The notes under the pieces are model-generated. The model worked only from the letters and a program-made list of their open reading frames with translations. It was not told the DNA's origin and did not search any database. Source: Balanoglossus misakiensis (Eukaryota; Hemichordata). Taken from it: a DNA stretch of 64,000 nt. The stretch lies in assembly GCA_040954595.2 (NCBI GenBank), contig CM082587.2:310001-374000 (forward strand). Reading direction: 5' to 3'. A program made the translations under genes and the position numbers. Each line of letters begins with the position of its first letter. The first letter of the stretch is position 1. This document shows positions 12,301 through 26,355 of the stretch, one piece after another.

Positions 12301-15300
12301 ACGATTTTCCTGAGCTATAACCCATGGTTTTTTCAAAAAATGACCAAATTTTGAAAATTCGCAAACTCGAAAAATCCTCGATTTTTGACGATTTTCCTGA
12401 GCTATAACCCATGGTTTTTTCAAAAAATGACCAAATTTTGAAAATTCGCAAACTCCAAAAATCCTCGATTTTTGACGATTTTCCTGAGCTATAACCCATG
12501 GTTTTTTCAAAAAATGACCAAATTTTGAAAATTCGCAAACTCCAAAAATCCTCGATTTTTGACGATTTTCCTGAGCTATAACCCATGGTTTTTTCAAAAA
12601 ATGACCAAATTTTGAAAATTCGCAAACTCCAAAAATCCTCGATTTTTGACGATTTTCCTGAGCTATAACCCATGGTTTTTTCAAAAAATGACCAAATTTT
12701 GAAAATTCGCAAACTCCAAAAATCCTCGATTTTTGACGATTTTCCTGAGCTATAACCCATGGTTTTTTCAAAAAATGACCAAATTTTGAAAATTCGCAAA
12801 CTCGAAAAATCCTCGATTTTTGACGATTTTCCTGAGCTATAACCCATGGTTTTTTCAAAAAATGACCAAATTTTGAAAATTCGCAAACTCGAAAAATCCT
12901 CGATTTTTGACGATTTTCCTGAGCTATAACCCATGGTTTTTTCAAAAAATGACCAAATTTTGAAAATTCGCAAACTCGAAAAATCCTCGATTTTTGACGA
13001 TTTTCCTGAGCTATAACCCATGGTTTTTTCAAAAAATGACCAAATTTTGAAAATTCGCAAACTCGAAAAATCCTCGATTTTTGACGATTTTCCTGAGCTA
13101 TAACCCATGGTTTTTTCAAAAAATGACCAAATTTTCAAAATTCGCAAACTCGAAAAATCCTCGATTTTTGACGATTTTCCTGAGCTATAACCCATGGTTT
13201 TTTTCAAAAAATGACCAAATTTTGAAAATTCGCAAACTCGAAAAATCCTCGATTTTTGACGATTTTCTTGAGCTATAACCCATGGTTTTTTCAAAAAATG
13301 ACCAAATTTTGAAAATTCGCAAACTCGAAAAATCCTCGATTTTTGACGATTTTCCTGAGCTATAACCCATGGTTTTTTCAAAAAATGACCAAATTTTGAA
13401 AATTCGCAAACTCGAAAAATCCTCGAATTTTGACGATTTTCCTGAGCTATAACCCATGGTTTTTTCAAAAAATGACCAAATTTTGAAAATTCGCAAACTC
13501 GAAAAATCCTCGATTTTTGACGATTTTCCTGAGCTATAACCCATGGTTTTTTCAAAAAATGACCAAATTTTGAAAATTCGCAAGAAAAATCCTCGATTTT
13601 TGACGATTTTCCTGAGCTATAACCCATGGTTTTTTCAAAAAATGACCAAATTTTGAAAATTCGCAAACTCGAAAAATCCTCGATTTTTGACGATTTTCCT
13701 GAGCTATAACCCATGGTTTTTTCAAAAAATGACCAAATTTTGAAAATTCGCAAACTCCAAAAAATCCTCGATTTTTGACGATTTTCCTGAGCTATAACCC
13801 ATGGTTTTTTCAAAAAATGACCAAATTTTGAAAATTCGCAAACTCCAAAAAATCCTCGATTTTTGACGATTTTCCTGAGCTATAACCCATGGTTTTTTCA
13901 AAAAATGACCAAATTTTGAAAATTCGCAAACTCGAAAAATCCTCGATTTTTGACGATTTTCCTGAGCTATAACCCATGGTTTTTTCAAAAAATGACCAAA
14001 TTTTGAAAATTCGCAAACTCGAAAAATCCTCGATTTTTGACGATTTTCCTGAGCTATAACCCATGGTTTTTTCAAAAAATGACCAAATTTTGAAAATTCG
14101 CAAACTCGAAAAATCCTCGATTTTTGACGATTTTCCTGAGCTATAACCCATGGTTTTTTCAAAAATGACCAAATTTTGAAAATTCGCAAACTCGAAAAAT
14201 CCTCGATTTTTGACGATTTTCCTGAGCTATAACCCATGGTTTTTTCAAAAAATGACCAAATTTTCAAAATTCGCAAACTCGAAAAATCCTCGATTTTTGA
14301 CGATTTTCCTGAGCTATAACCCATGGTTTTTTCAAAAAATGACCAAATTTTCAAAATTCGCAAACTCGAAAAATCCTCGATTTTTGACGATTTTCCTGAG
14401 CTATAACCCATGGTTTTTTCAAAAATGACCAAATTTTTGCAAAATTCGCAAACTCGAAAAATCCTCGATTTTTGACGATTTTCCTGAGCTATAACCCATG
14501 GTTTTTTCAAAAAATGACCAAATTTTGAAAATTCGCAAACTCGAAAAATCCTCGATTTTTGACGATTTTCCTGAGCTATAACCCATGGTTTTTTCAAAAA
14601 AATGACCAAATTTTCAAAAATTCGCAAACTCGAAAAATCCTCGATTTTTGACGATTTTCCTGAGCTATAACCCATGGTTTTTTTCAAAAAATGACCAAAT
14701 TTTGAAAATTCGCAAACTCGAAAAATCCTCGATTTTTGACGATTTTCCTGAGCTATAACCCATGGTTTTTTCAAAAAATGACCAAATTTTGAAAATTCGC
14801 AAACTCGAAAAATCCTCGATTTTTGACGATTTTCCTGAGCTATAACCCATGTTTTTTTCAAAAAATGACCAAATTTTGAAAATTCGCAAACTCGACAAAT
14901 CCTCGATTTTTGACGATTTTCCTGAGCTATAACCCATGGTTTTTTCAAAAAATGACCAAATTTTGAAAATTCGCAAACTCGAAAAATCCTCGATTTTTGA
15001 CGATTTTCCTGAGCTATAACCCATGGTTTTTTCAAAAAATGACCAAATTTTGAAAATTCGCAAACTCCAAAAATCCTCGATTTTTGACGATTTTCCTGAG
15101 CTATAACCCATGGTTTTTTCAAAAAATGACCAAATTTTGAAAATTCGCAAACTCCAAAAATCCTCGATTTTTGACGATTTTCCTGAGCTATAACCCATGG
15201 TTTTTTCAAAAAATGACCAAATTTTGAAAATTCGCAAACTCCAAAAATCCTCGATTTTTGACGATTTTCCTGAGCTATAACCCATGGTTTTTTCAAAAAA

Positions 15301-18300
15301 TGACCAAATTTTGAAAATTCGCAAACTCCAAAATCCTCGATTTTTGACGATTTTCCTGAGCTATAACCCATGGTTTTTTCAAAAAATGACCAAATTTTGA
15401 AAATTCGCAAACTCCAAAAATCCTCGATTTTTGACGATTTTCCTGAGCTATAACCCATGGTTTTTTTCAAAAAATGACCAAATTTTGAAAATTCGCAAAC
15501 TCGAAAAATCCTCGATTTTTGACGATTTTCCTGAGCTATAACCCATGGTTTTTTCAAAAAATGACCAAATTTTGAAAATTCGCAAACTCGAAAAATCCTC
15601 GATTTTTGACGATTTTCCTGAGCTATAACCCATGGTTTTTTCAAAAAATGACCAAATTTTGAAAATTCGCAAACTCGAAAAATCCTCGATTTTTGACGAT
15701 TTTCCTGAGCTATAACCCATGGTTTTTTCAAAAAATGACCAAATTTTGAAAATTCGCAAACTCGAAAAATCCTCGATTTTTGACGATTTACCTGAGCTAT
15801 AACCCATGGTTTTTTCAAAAATGACCAAATTTTGAAAATTCGCAAACTCGAAAAATCCTCGATTTTGACGATTTTCCTGAGCTATAACCCATGGTTTTTT
15901 AAAAAAATGACCAAATTTTGAAAATTTGCAAACTCGAAAAATCCTCGATTTTTGACGATTTTCCTGAGCTATAACCCATGGTTTTTTCAAAAAATGACCA
16001 AATTTTGAAAATTCGCAAACTCGAAAAATCCTCGATTTTTGACGATTTTCCTGAGCTATAACCCATGGTTTTTTCAAAAAATGACCAAATTTTGAAAATT
16101 CGCAAACTCGAAAAATCCTCGATTTTTGACGATTTTCCTGAGCTATAACCCATGGTTTTTTCAAAAAATGACCAAATTTTGAAAATTCGCAAACTCGAAA
16201 AATCCTCGATTTTTGACGATTTTCCTGAGCTATAACCCATGGTTTTTTCAAAAAATGACCAAATTTTGAAAATTCGCAAACTCGAAAAATTCTCGATTTT
16301 TGACGATTTTCCTGAGCTATAACCCATGGTTTTTTCAAAAAATGACCAAATTTTGAAAATTCGCAAACTCGAAAAATCCTCGATTTTTGACGATTTTCCT
16401 GAGCTATAACCCATGGTTTTTTCAAAAATGACCAAATTTTGAAAATTCGCAAACTCGACAAATCCTCGATTTTTGACGATTTTCCTGAGCTATAACCCAT
16501 GGTTTTTCAAAAAATGACCAAATTTTGAAAATTCGCAAACTCGAAAAATCCTCGATTTTTGACGATTTTCCTGAGCTATAACCCATGGTTTTTTCAAAAA
16601 ATGACCAAATTTTGAAAATTCGCAAACTCCAAAAATCCTCGATTTTTGACGATTTCCTGAGCTATAACCCATGGTTTTTCAAAAAATGACCAAATTTTGA
16701 AAATTCGCAAACTCCAAAAATCCTCGATTTTTGACGATTTTCCTGAGCTATAACCCATGGTTTTTTCAAAAATGACCAATTTTGAAAATTCGCAAACTCC
16801 AAAAATCCTCGATTTTTGACGATTTTCCTGAGCTATAACCCATGGTTTTTTCAAAAAATGACCAAATTTTGAAAATTCGCAAACTCCAAAATCCTCGATT
16901 TTTGACGATTTTCCTGAGCTATAACCCATGGTTTTTTCAAAAAATGACCAAATTTTGAAAATTCGCAAACTCGAAAATCCTCGATTTTTGACGATTTTCC
17001 TGAGCTATAACCCATGGTTTTTTCAAAAAATGACCAAATTTTGAAAATTCGCAAACTCGAAAAATCCTCGATTTTTGACGATTTTCCTGAGCTATAACCC
17101 ATGGTTTTTTTCAAAAAATGACCAAATTTTGAAAATTCGCAAACTCGAAAAATCCTCGATTTTTGACGATTTTCCTGAGCTATAACCCATGGTTTTTTTC
17201 AAAAAATGACCAAATTTTGAAAATTCGCAAACTCGAAAAATCCTCGATTTTTGACGATTTTCCTGAGCTATAACCCATGGTTTTTTCAAAAAATGACCAA
17301 ATTTTGAAAATTCGCAAACTCGAAAAATCCTCGATTTTTGACGATTTCCTGAGCTATAACCCATGGTTTTTTCAAAAAATGACCAAATTTTGAAAATTCG
17401 CAAACTCGAAAAATCCTCGATTTTGACGATTTTCCTGAGCTATAACCCATGGTTTTTTCAAAAAATGACCAAATTTTGAAAATTCGCAAACTCGAAAAAT
17501 CCTCGATTTTTGACGATTTTCCTGAGCTATAACCCATGGTTTTTTCAAAAATGACCAAATTTTGAAAATTCGCAAACTCGAAAAATCCTCGATTTTTGAC
17601 GATTTCCTGAGCTATAACCCATGGTTTTTTCAAAAAATGACCAAATTTTGAAAATTCGCAAACTCGAAAAATCCTCGATTTTTGACGATTTTCCTGAGCT
17701 ATAACCCATGGTTTTTCAAAAAATGACCAAATTTTGAAAATTCGCAACTCGAAAAATCTCGATTTTTGACGATTTTCTGAGCTATAACCCATGGTTTTTT
17801 CAAAAAATGACCAAATTTTGAAAATTCGCAAACACGAAAAATCCTCGATTTTTGACGATTTTCCTGAGCTATAACCCATGGTTTTTTCAAAAAATGACCA
17901 AATTTTGAAAATTCGCAAACTCGAAAAATCCTCGATTTTTGACGATTTTCTTGAGCTATAACCCATGGTTTTTTCAAAAAATGACCAAATTTTGAAAATT
18001 CGCAAACTCGAAAAATCCTCGATTTTTGACGATTTTCCTGAGCTATAACCCATGGTTTTTTCAAAAAATGACCAAATTTTGAAAATTCGCAAACTCGAAA
18101 AATCCTCGATTTTGACGATTTTCCTGAGCTATAACCCATGGTTTTTTCAAAAAATGACCAAATTTTGAAAATTCGCAAACTCGAAAAATCCTCGATTTTT
18201 GACGATTTTCCTGAGCTATAACCCATGGTTTTTTTCAAAAAATGACCAAATTTTGAAAATTCGCAAACTCGAAAAATCCTCGATTTTTGACGATTTTCCT

Positions 18301-21300
18301 GAGCTATAACCCATGGTTTTTTCAAAAAATGACCAAATTTTGAAAATTCGCAAACTCGAAAAATCCTCGATTTTTGACGATTTTCCTGAGCTATAACCCA
18401 TGGTTTTTTCAAAAAATGACCAAATTTTGAAAATTCGCAAACTCCAAAAATCCTCGATTTTTGACGATTTTCCTGAGCTATAACCCATGGTTTTTTCAAA
18501 AAATGACCAAATTTTGAAAATTCGCAAACTCGAAAAATCCTCGATTTTTGACGATTTTCCTGAGCTATAACCCATGGTTTTTTCAAAAAATGACCAAATT
18601 TTGAAAATTCGCAAACTCGAAAAATCCTCGATTTTTGACGATTTTCCTGAGCTATAACCCATGTTTTTTCAAAAAATGACCAAATTTTGAAAATTCGCAA
18701 ACTCGAAAAATCCTCGATTTTTGACGATTTTCCTGAGCTATAACCCATGGGTTTTTTCAAAAAATGACCAAATTTGAAAATTCGCAAACTCGAAAAATCC
18801 TCGATTTTTGACGATTTTCCTGAGCTATAACCCATGGTTTTTTCAAAAAATGACCAAATTTTGAAAATTCGCAAACTCGAAAAATCCTCGATTTTTGACG
18901 ATTTTCCTGAGCTATAACCCATGGTTTTTTCAAAAAATGACCAAATTTTCAAAATTCGCAAACTCGAAAAATCCTCGATTTTTGACGATTTTCCTGAGCT
19001 ATAACCCATGGTTTTTTCAAAAAATGACCAAATTTTCAAAATTCGCAAACTCGAAAAATCCTCGATTTTTGACGATTTTCCTGAGCTATAACCCATGGTT
19101 TTTTCAAAAAATGACCAAATTTTCAAAATTCGCAAACTCGAAAAATCCTCGATTTTTGACGATTTTCCTGAGCTATAACCCATGGTTTTTTCAAAAAATG
19201 ACCAAATTTTCAAAATTCGCAAACTCGAAAAATCCTCGATTTTTGACGATTTTCCTGAGCTATAACCCATGGTTTTTTCAAAAAATGACCAAATTTTGAA
19301 AATTCGCAAACTCGAAAAATCCTCGATTTTTGACGATTTTCCTGAGCTATAACCCATGGTTTTTTTCAAAAAAATGACCAAATTTTGAAAATTTCGCAAA
19401 CTCGAAAAATCCTCGATTTTTGACGATTTTCCTGAGCTATAACCCATGGTTTTTTTCAAAAAATAACCAAATTTTGAAAATTCGCAAACTCGAAAAATCC
19501 TCGATTTTTGACGATTTTCCTGAGCTATAACCCATGGTTTTTTCAAAAAATGACCAAATTTTGAAAATTCGCAAACTCGAAAAATCCTCGATTTTTGACG
19601 ATTTTCCTGAGCTATAACCCATGGTTTTTTCAAAAAATGACCAAATTTTGAAAATTCGCAAACTCGAAAAATCCTCGATTTTTGACGATTTTCCTGAGCT
19701 ATAACCCATGGTTTTTTCAAAAAATGACCAAATTTTGAAAATCGCAAACTCGAAAAATCCTCGATTTTTGACGATTTTCCTGAGCTATAACCCATGGTTT
19801 TTTCAAAAAATGACCAAATTTTGAAAATTCGCAAACTCGAAAAATCCTCGATTTTTGACGATTTTCCTGAGCTATAACCCATGGTTTTTTCAAAAAATGA
19901 CCAAATTTTGAAAATTCGCAAACTCGAAAAATCCTCGATTTTTGACGATTTTCCTGAGCTATAACCCATGGTTTTTTCAAAAAATGACCAAATTTTGAAA
20001 ATTCGCAAACTCGAAAAATCCTCGATTTTTGACGATTTTCCTGAGCTATAACCCATGGTTTTTCAAAAAATGACCAAATTTTGAAAATTCGCAAACTCGA
20101 AAAATCCTCGATTTTTGACGATTTTCCTGAGCTATAACCCATGGTTTTTTCAAAAAATGACCAAATTTTGAAAATTCGCAAACTCGAAAAATCCTCGATT
20201 TTGACGATTTTCCTGAGCTATAACCCATGGTTTTTTCAAAAAATGACCAAATTTTAAAATTCGCAAACTCGAAAAATCCTCGATTTTTGACGATTTTCCT
20301 GAGCTATAACCCATGGTTTTTTCAAAAAATGACCAAATTTTGAAAATTCGCAAACTCGAAAAATCCTCGATTTTTGACGATTTTCCTGAGCTATAACCCA
20401 TGGTTTTTTCAAAAAATGACCAAATTTGAAAATTCGCAAACTCGAAAAATCCTCGATTTTTGACGATTTTCCTGAGCTATAACCCATGGTTTTTTCAAAA
20501 AATGACCAAATTTTGAAAATTCGCAAACTCGAAAAATCCTCGATTTTTGACGATTTTCCTGAGCTATAACCCATGGTTTTTTCAAAAAATGACCAAATTT
20601 TGAAAATTCGCAAACTCGAAAAATCCTCGATTTTTGACGATTTTCTGAGCTATAACCCATGGTTTTTTCAAAAAAATGACCAAATTTTCAAAATTCGCAA
20701 ACTCGAAAAATCCTCGATTTTTGACGATTTTCCTGAGCTATAACCCATGGTTTTTTCAAAAAATGACCAAATTTTAAAAATTCGCAAACTCGACAAATCC
20801 TCGATTTTTGACGATTTTCCTGAGCTATAACCCATGGTTTTTTCAAAAAATGACCAAATTTTGAAAATTCGCAAACTCGAAAAATCCTCGATTTTTGACG
20901 ATTTTCCTGAGCTATAACCCATGGTTTTTTCAAAAATGACCAAATTTTGAAAATTCGCAAACTCGAAAAATCCTCGATTTTTGACGATTTTCCTGAGCTA
21001 TAACCCATGGTTTTTTCAAAAATGACCAAATTTTGAAAATTCGCAAACTCGAAAAATCCTCGATTTTTGACGATTTTCCTGAGCTATAACCCATGGTTTT
21101 TTCAAAAAATGACCAAATTTTGAAAATTCGCAAACTCGAAAAATTCTCGATTTTTGACGATTTTCCTGAGCTATAACCCATGGTTTTTTCAAAAAATGAC
21201 CAAATTTTGAAAATTCGCAAACTCGAAAAATCCTCGATTTTGACGATTTTCCTGAGCTATAACCCATGGTTTTTTCAAAAAATGACCAAATTTTGAAAAT

Positions 21301-21963
21301 TCGCAAACTCGAAAAATCCTCGATTTTTGACGATTTTCCTGAGCTATAACCCATGGTTTTTTCAAAAAATGACCAAATTTTGAAAATTCGCAAACTCGAA
21401 AAATCCTCGATTTTTGACGATTTTCCTGAGCTATAACCCATGGTTTTTTCAAAAAATGACCAAATTTTGAAAATTCGCAAACTCGAAAAATCCTCGATTT
21501 TGACGATTTTCCTGAGCTATAACCCATGGTTTTTTTCAAAAAATGACCAAATTTTGAAAATTCGCAAACTCGAAAAATCCTCGATTTTTGACGATTTTCC
21601 TGAGCTATAACCCATGGTTTTTTCAAAAAATGACCAAATTTTGAAAATTCGCAAACTCGAAAAATCCTCGATTTTTGACGATTTTCCTGAGCTATAACCC
21701 ATGGTTTTTTCAAAAAATGACCAAATTTTGAAAATTCGCAAACTCGAAAAATCCTCGATTTTTGACGATTTTCCTGAGCTATAACCCATGGTTTTTCAAA
21801 AAATGACCAAATTTTGAAAATTCGCAAACTCGAAAAATCCTCGAATTTTGACGATTTTCCTGAGCTATAACCCATGGTTTTTTTCAAAATATGACCAAAT
21901 TTTGAAAATTCGCAAACTCGAAAAATCCTCGATTTTTGACGATTTTCCTGAGCTATAACCCAT
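9313..21963 (+). repeat. Left core arm: 87-bp type-A monomers, plus orientation
   Basis: About 145 head-to-tail copies, from 12.65 kb divided by 87. Key landmarks per unit are GAGCTATAACCCATGG, ATGACCAAATTTTGAAAATT, GCAAACTCGAAAAATCC and GATTTTTGACGATTTTCC. Between about 9.7 and 16.9 kb many units carry CTCCAAA instead of CTCGAAA, in runs of two to four. I did not see this variant in the opposite arm. From about 16.4 to 21.5 kb one-base length changes in homopolymers are frequent, which could be genuine decay or residual long-read consensus error. Because 87 is a multiple of three, stop-free frames run on for hundreds of codons. These are not genes. Confidence 0.95.
10411..13267 (+). repeat. 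Higher-order repeat in the left arm (13 and 19 monomers)
   Basis: A rare paired marker, seven T after CCATGG followed 62 bases later by CTTGAGCT instead of CCTGAGCT, occurs three times. The C after the T run is at 10419, 11551 and 13205, and the CTTGAGCT is at 10481, 11613 and 13267. The spacings are 1132 = 13x87+1 and 1654 = 19x87+1, the extra base being the additional T. The copies at about 11.5 and 13.1 kb also share TTTTCAAAATT in the preceding unit and CCTCGAATTTTG downstream. Multi-monomer blocks were therefore duplicated as units. Confidence 0.85.
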
Positions 21964-21991
21964 TTTTTGAAAAAACTATGGGTTATAGCTC
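21950..21991. repeat. Inversion junction between the two core arms
   Basis: GAGCTATAACCCAT at 21950-21963 meets its exact reverse complement at 21978-21991 across a 14-base spacer. Pairing continues outward through CGATTTTCCT/AGGAAAATCG and then through the whole monomers, with the first mismatch about 55 bases from the centre. The left monomer is cut in its CCATGG box, and the right one starts in its T/A-run with a unique CTATGGG. The junction lies in continuous sequence, not at the assembly gap. Confidence 0.95.
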
Positions 21992-24900
21992 AGGAAAATC
22001 GTCAAAAATCGAGTATTTTTCGAGTTTGCGAATTTTGAAAATTTGGTCATTTTTTGAAAAAACCATGGGTTATAGCTCAGGGAAATCGTCAAAAATCGAG
22101 GATTTTTCGAGTTTGCGAATTTTGAAAATTTGGTCATTTTTTGAAAAAAACATGGGTTATAGCTCAGGAAAATCGTCAAAAATCGAGGATTTTTCGAGTT
22201 TGCGAATTTTCAAAATTTGGTCATTTTTGAAAAAACCATGGGTTATAGCTCAGGAAAATCGTCAAAAATCGAGGATTTTTCGAGTTTGCGAATTTTCAAA
22301 ATTTGGTCATTTTTTGAAAAAACCATGGGTTATAGCTCAGGAAAATCGTCAAAAATCGAGGATTTTTCGAGTTTGCGAATTTTCAAAATTCTGGTCATTT
22401 TTTGAAAAAACCATGGGTTATAGCTCAGGAAAATCGTCAAAAATCGAGGATTTGTCGAGTTTGCGAATTTTCAAAATTTGGTCATTTTTTGAAAAAACCA
22501 TGGGTTATAGCTCAGGAAAATCGTCAAAAATCGAGGATTTGTCGAGTTTGCGAATTTTCAAAATTTGGTCATTTTTGAAAAAACCATGGGTTATAGCTCA
22601 GGAAAATCGTCAAAAATCGAGGATTTTTCGAGTTTGCGAATTTTCAAAATTTGGTCATTTTTTGAAAAAACCATGGGTTATAGCTCAGGAAAATCGTCAA
22701 AAATCGAGGATTTTTCGAGTTTGCGAATTTTCAAAATTTGGTCATTTTTTGAAAAAACCATGGGTTATAGCTCAGGAAAATCGTCAAAAATCGAGGATTT
22801 TTCGAGTTTGCGAATTTTCAAAATTTGGTCATTTTTTGAAAAAACCATGGGTTATAGCTCAGGAAAATCGTCAAAAATCGAGGATTTTTCGAGTTTGCGA
22901 ATTTTCAAAATTTGGTCATTTTTTGAAAAAACCATGGGTTATAGCTCAGGAAAATAGTCAAAAATCGAGGATTTTTCGAGTTTGCGAATTTTCAAAATTT
23001 GGTCATTTTTTGAAAAAACCATGGGTTATAGCTCAGGAAAATCGTCAAAAATCGAGGATTTGTCGAGTTTGCGAATTTTCAAAATTTGGTCATTTTTTGA
23101 AAAACCATGGGTTATAGCTCAGGAAAATCGTCAAAAATCGAGGATTTGTCGAGTTTGCGAATTTTCAAAATTTGGTCATTTTTTGAAAAAACCATGGGTT
23201 ATAGCTCAGGAAAATCGTCAAAAATCGAGGATTTTTCGAGTTTGCGAATTTTCAAAATTTGGTCATTTTTTGAAAAAACCATGGGTTATAGCTCAGGAAA
23301 ATCGTCAAAAATCGAGGATTTGTCGAGTTTGCGAATTTTCAAAATTTGGTCATTTTTTGAAAAAACCATGGGTTATAGCTCAGGAAAATCGTCAAAAATC
23401 GAGGATTTGTCGAGTTTGCGAATTTTCAAAATTTGGTCATTTTTTGAAAAAACCATGGGTTATAGCTCAGGAAAATCGTCAAAAATCGAGGATTTGTCGA
23501 GTTTGCGAATTTTCAAAATTTGGTCATTTTTTGAAAAAACCATGGGTTATAGCTCAGGAAAATCGTCAAAAATCGAGGATTTTTCGAGTTTGCGAATTTT
23601 GAAAATTTGGTCATTTTTGAAAAAACCATGGGTTATAGCTCAGGAAAATCGTCAAAAATCGAGGATTTTTCGAGTTTGCGAATTTTGAAAATTTGGTCAT
23701 TTTTTGAAAAAACCATGGGTTATAGCTCAGGAAAATCGTCAAAAATCGAGGATTTTCGAGTTTGCGAATTTTCAAAATTTGGTCATTTTTTGAAAAAACC
23801 ATGGGTTATAGCTCAGGAAAATCGTCAAAAATCGAGGATTTTTCGAGTTTGCGAATTTTCAAAATTTGGTCATTTTTTGAAAAAACCATGGGTTATTGCT
23901 CAGGAAAATCGTCAAAAATCGAAGATTTGTCGAGTTTGCGAATTTTCAAAATTTGGTCAATTTATGAAAAAACCATGGGTTATAGCTCAGGAAAATCGTC
24001 AAAAATCGAGGATTTGTCGAGTTTGCGAATTTTCAAAATTTGGTCATTTTTTCAAAAAACCATGGGTTATAGCTCAGGAAAATCGTCAAAAATCGAGGAT
24101 TTTTCGAGTTTGCGAATTTTGAAAATTTGGTCATTTTTTGAAAAAACCATGGGTTATAGCTCAGGAAAATCGTCAAAAATCGAGGATTTTTCGAGTTTGC
24201 GAATTTTGAAAATTTGGTCATTTTTTGAAAAAACCATGGGTTATAGCTCAGGAAAATCGTCAAAAATCGAGGATTTTTCGAGTTTGCGAATTTTGAAAAT
24301 TTGGTCATTTTTTGAAAAAACCATGGGTTATAGCTCAGGAAAATCGTCAAAAATCGAGGATTTTTCGAGTTTGCGAATTTTGAAAATTTGGTCATTTTTT
24401 GAAAAACCATGGGTTATAGCTCAGGAAAATCGTCAAAAATCGAGGATTTTTCGAGTTTGCGAATTTTGAAAATTTGGTCATTTTTTGAAAAAACCATGGG
24501 TTATAGCTCAGGAAAATCGTCAAAAATCGAGGATTTTTCGAGTTTGCGAATTTTCAAAATTTGGTCATTTTTGAAAAAACCATGGGTTATAGCTCAGGAA
24601 AATCGTCAAAAATCGAGGATTTTTCGAGTTTGCGAATTTTCAAAATTTGGTCATTTTTGAAAAAACCATGGGTTATAGCTCAGGAAAATCGTCAAAAATC
24701 GAGGATTTTTCGAGTTTGCGAATTTTCAAAATTTGGTCATTTTTTGAAAAAACCATGGGTTATAGCTCAGGAAAATCGTCAAAAATCGAGGATTTTTCGA
24801 GTTTGCGAATTTTCAAAATTTGGTCATTTTTTGAAAAAACCATGGGTTATAGCTCAGGAAATCGTCAAAAATCGAGGATTTTTCGAGTTTGTGAATTTTC

Positions 24901-26355
24901 AAAATTTGGTCATTTTTTGAAAAAACCATGGGTTATAGCTCAGGAAAATCGTCAAAAATCGAGGATTTTTCGAGTTTGCGAATTTTCAAAATTTGGTCAT
25001 TTTTTGAAAAAACCATGGGTTATAGCTCAGGAAAATCGTCAAAAATCGAGGATTTTTCGAGTTCGCGAATTTTGAAAATTTGGTCATTTTTTGAAAAAAC
25101 CATGGGTTATAGCTCAGGAAAATCGTCAAAAATCGAGGATTTTTCGAGTTTGCGAATTTTCAAAATTTGGTCATTTTTTGAAAAAACCATGGGTTATAGC
25201 TCAGGAAAATCGTCAAAAATCGAGGATTTTTCGAGTTTGCGAATTTTCAAAATTTGGTCATTTTTTGAAAAAACCATGGGTTATAGCTCAGGAAAATCGT
25301 CAAAAATCGAGGATTTTTCGAGTTTGCGAATTTTCAAAATTTGGTCATTTTTTGAAAAAACCATGGGTTATAGCTCAGGAAAATCGTCAAAAATCGAGGA
25401 TTTTTCGAGTTTGCGAATTTTGAAAATTTGGTCATTTTTTGAAAAAACCATGGGTTATAGCTCAGGAAAATCGTCAAAAATCGAGGATTTTTCGAGTTTG
25501 CGAATTTTGAAAATTTGGTCATTTTTTGAAAAAACCATGGGTTATAGCTCAGGAAAATCGTCAAAAATCGAGGATTTTTCGAGTTCGCGAATTTTGAAAA
25601 TTTGGTCATTTTTTGAAAAAACCATGGGTTATAGCTCAGGAAAATCGTCAAAATCGAGGATTTTTCGAGTTTGCGAATTTTGAAAATTTGGTCATTTTTT
25701 GAAAAAACCATGGGTTATAGCTCAGGAAAATCGTCAAAAATCGAGGATTTTTCGAGTTTGCGAATTTTGAAAATTTGGTCATTTTTTGAAAAAACCATGG
25801 GTTATAGCTCAGGAAAATCGTCAAAAATCGAGGATTTTTCGAGTTTGCGAATTTTGAAAATTTGGTCATTTTTTGAAAAAACCATGGGTTATAGCTCAGG
25901 AAAATCGTCAAAAATCGAGGATTTTTCGAGTTTGCGAATTTTCAAAATTTGGTCATTTTTTGAAAAAACCATGGGTTATAGCTCAGGAAAATCGTCAAAA
26001 ATCGAGGATTTTTCGAGTTTGCGAATTTTCAAAATTTGGTCATTTTTTGAAAAAACCATGGGTTATAGCTCAGGAAAATCGTCAAAAATCGAGGATTTTT
26101 CGAGTTTGCGAATTTTCAAAATTTGGTCATTTTTTGAAAAAACCATGGGTTATAGCTCAGGAAAATCGTCAAAAATCGAGGATTTTTCGAGTTTGCGAAT
26201 TTTCAAAATTTGGTCATTTTTTGAAAAAACCATGGGTTATAGCTCAGGAAAATCGTCAAAAATCGAGGATTTTTCGAGTTTGCGAATTTTGAAAATTTGG
26301 TCATTTTTTGAAAAAACCATGGGTTATAGCTCAGGAAAATCGTCAAAAATCGAGG

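Noticed and set aside
9239-21887. Many long minus-strand open frames (up to 906 codons) made of 29-residue repeats
   Set aside because: They are the 87-bp satellite read in stop-free frames. Start and end positions coincide only with monomer indels. Two or three frames are open at once, and there are no flanking gene signals.
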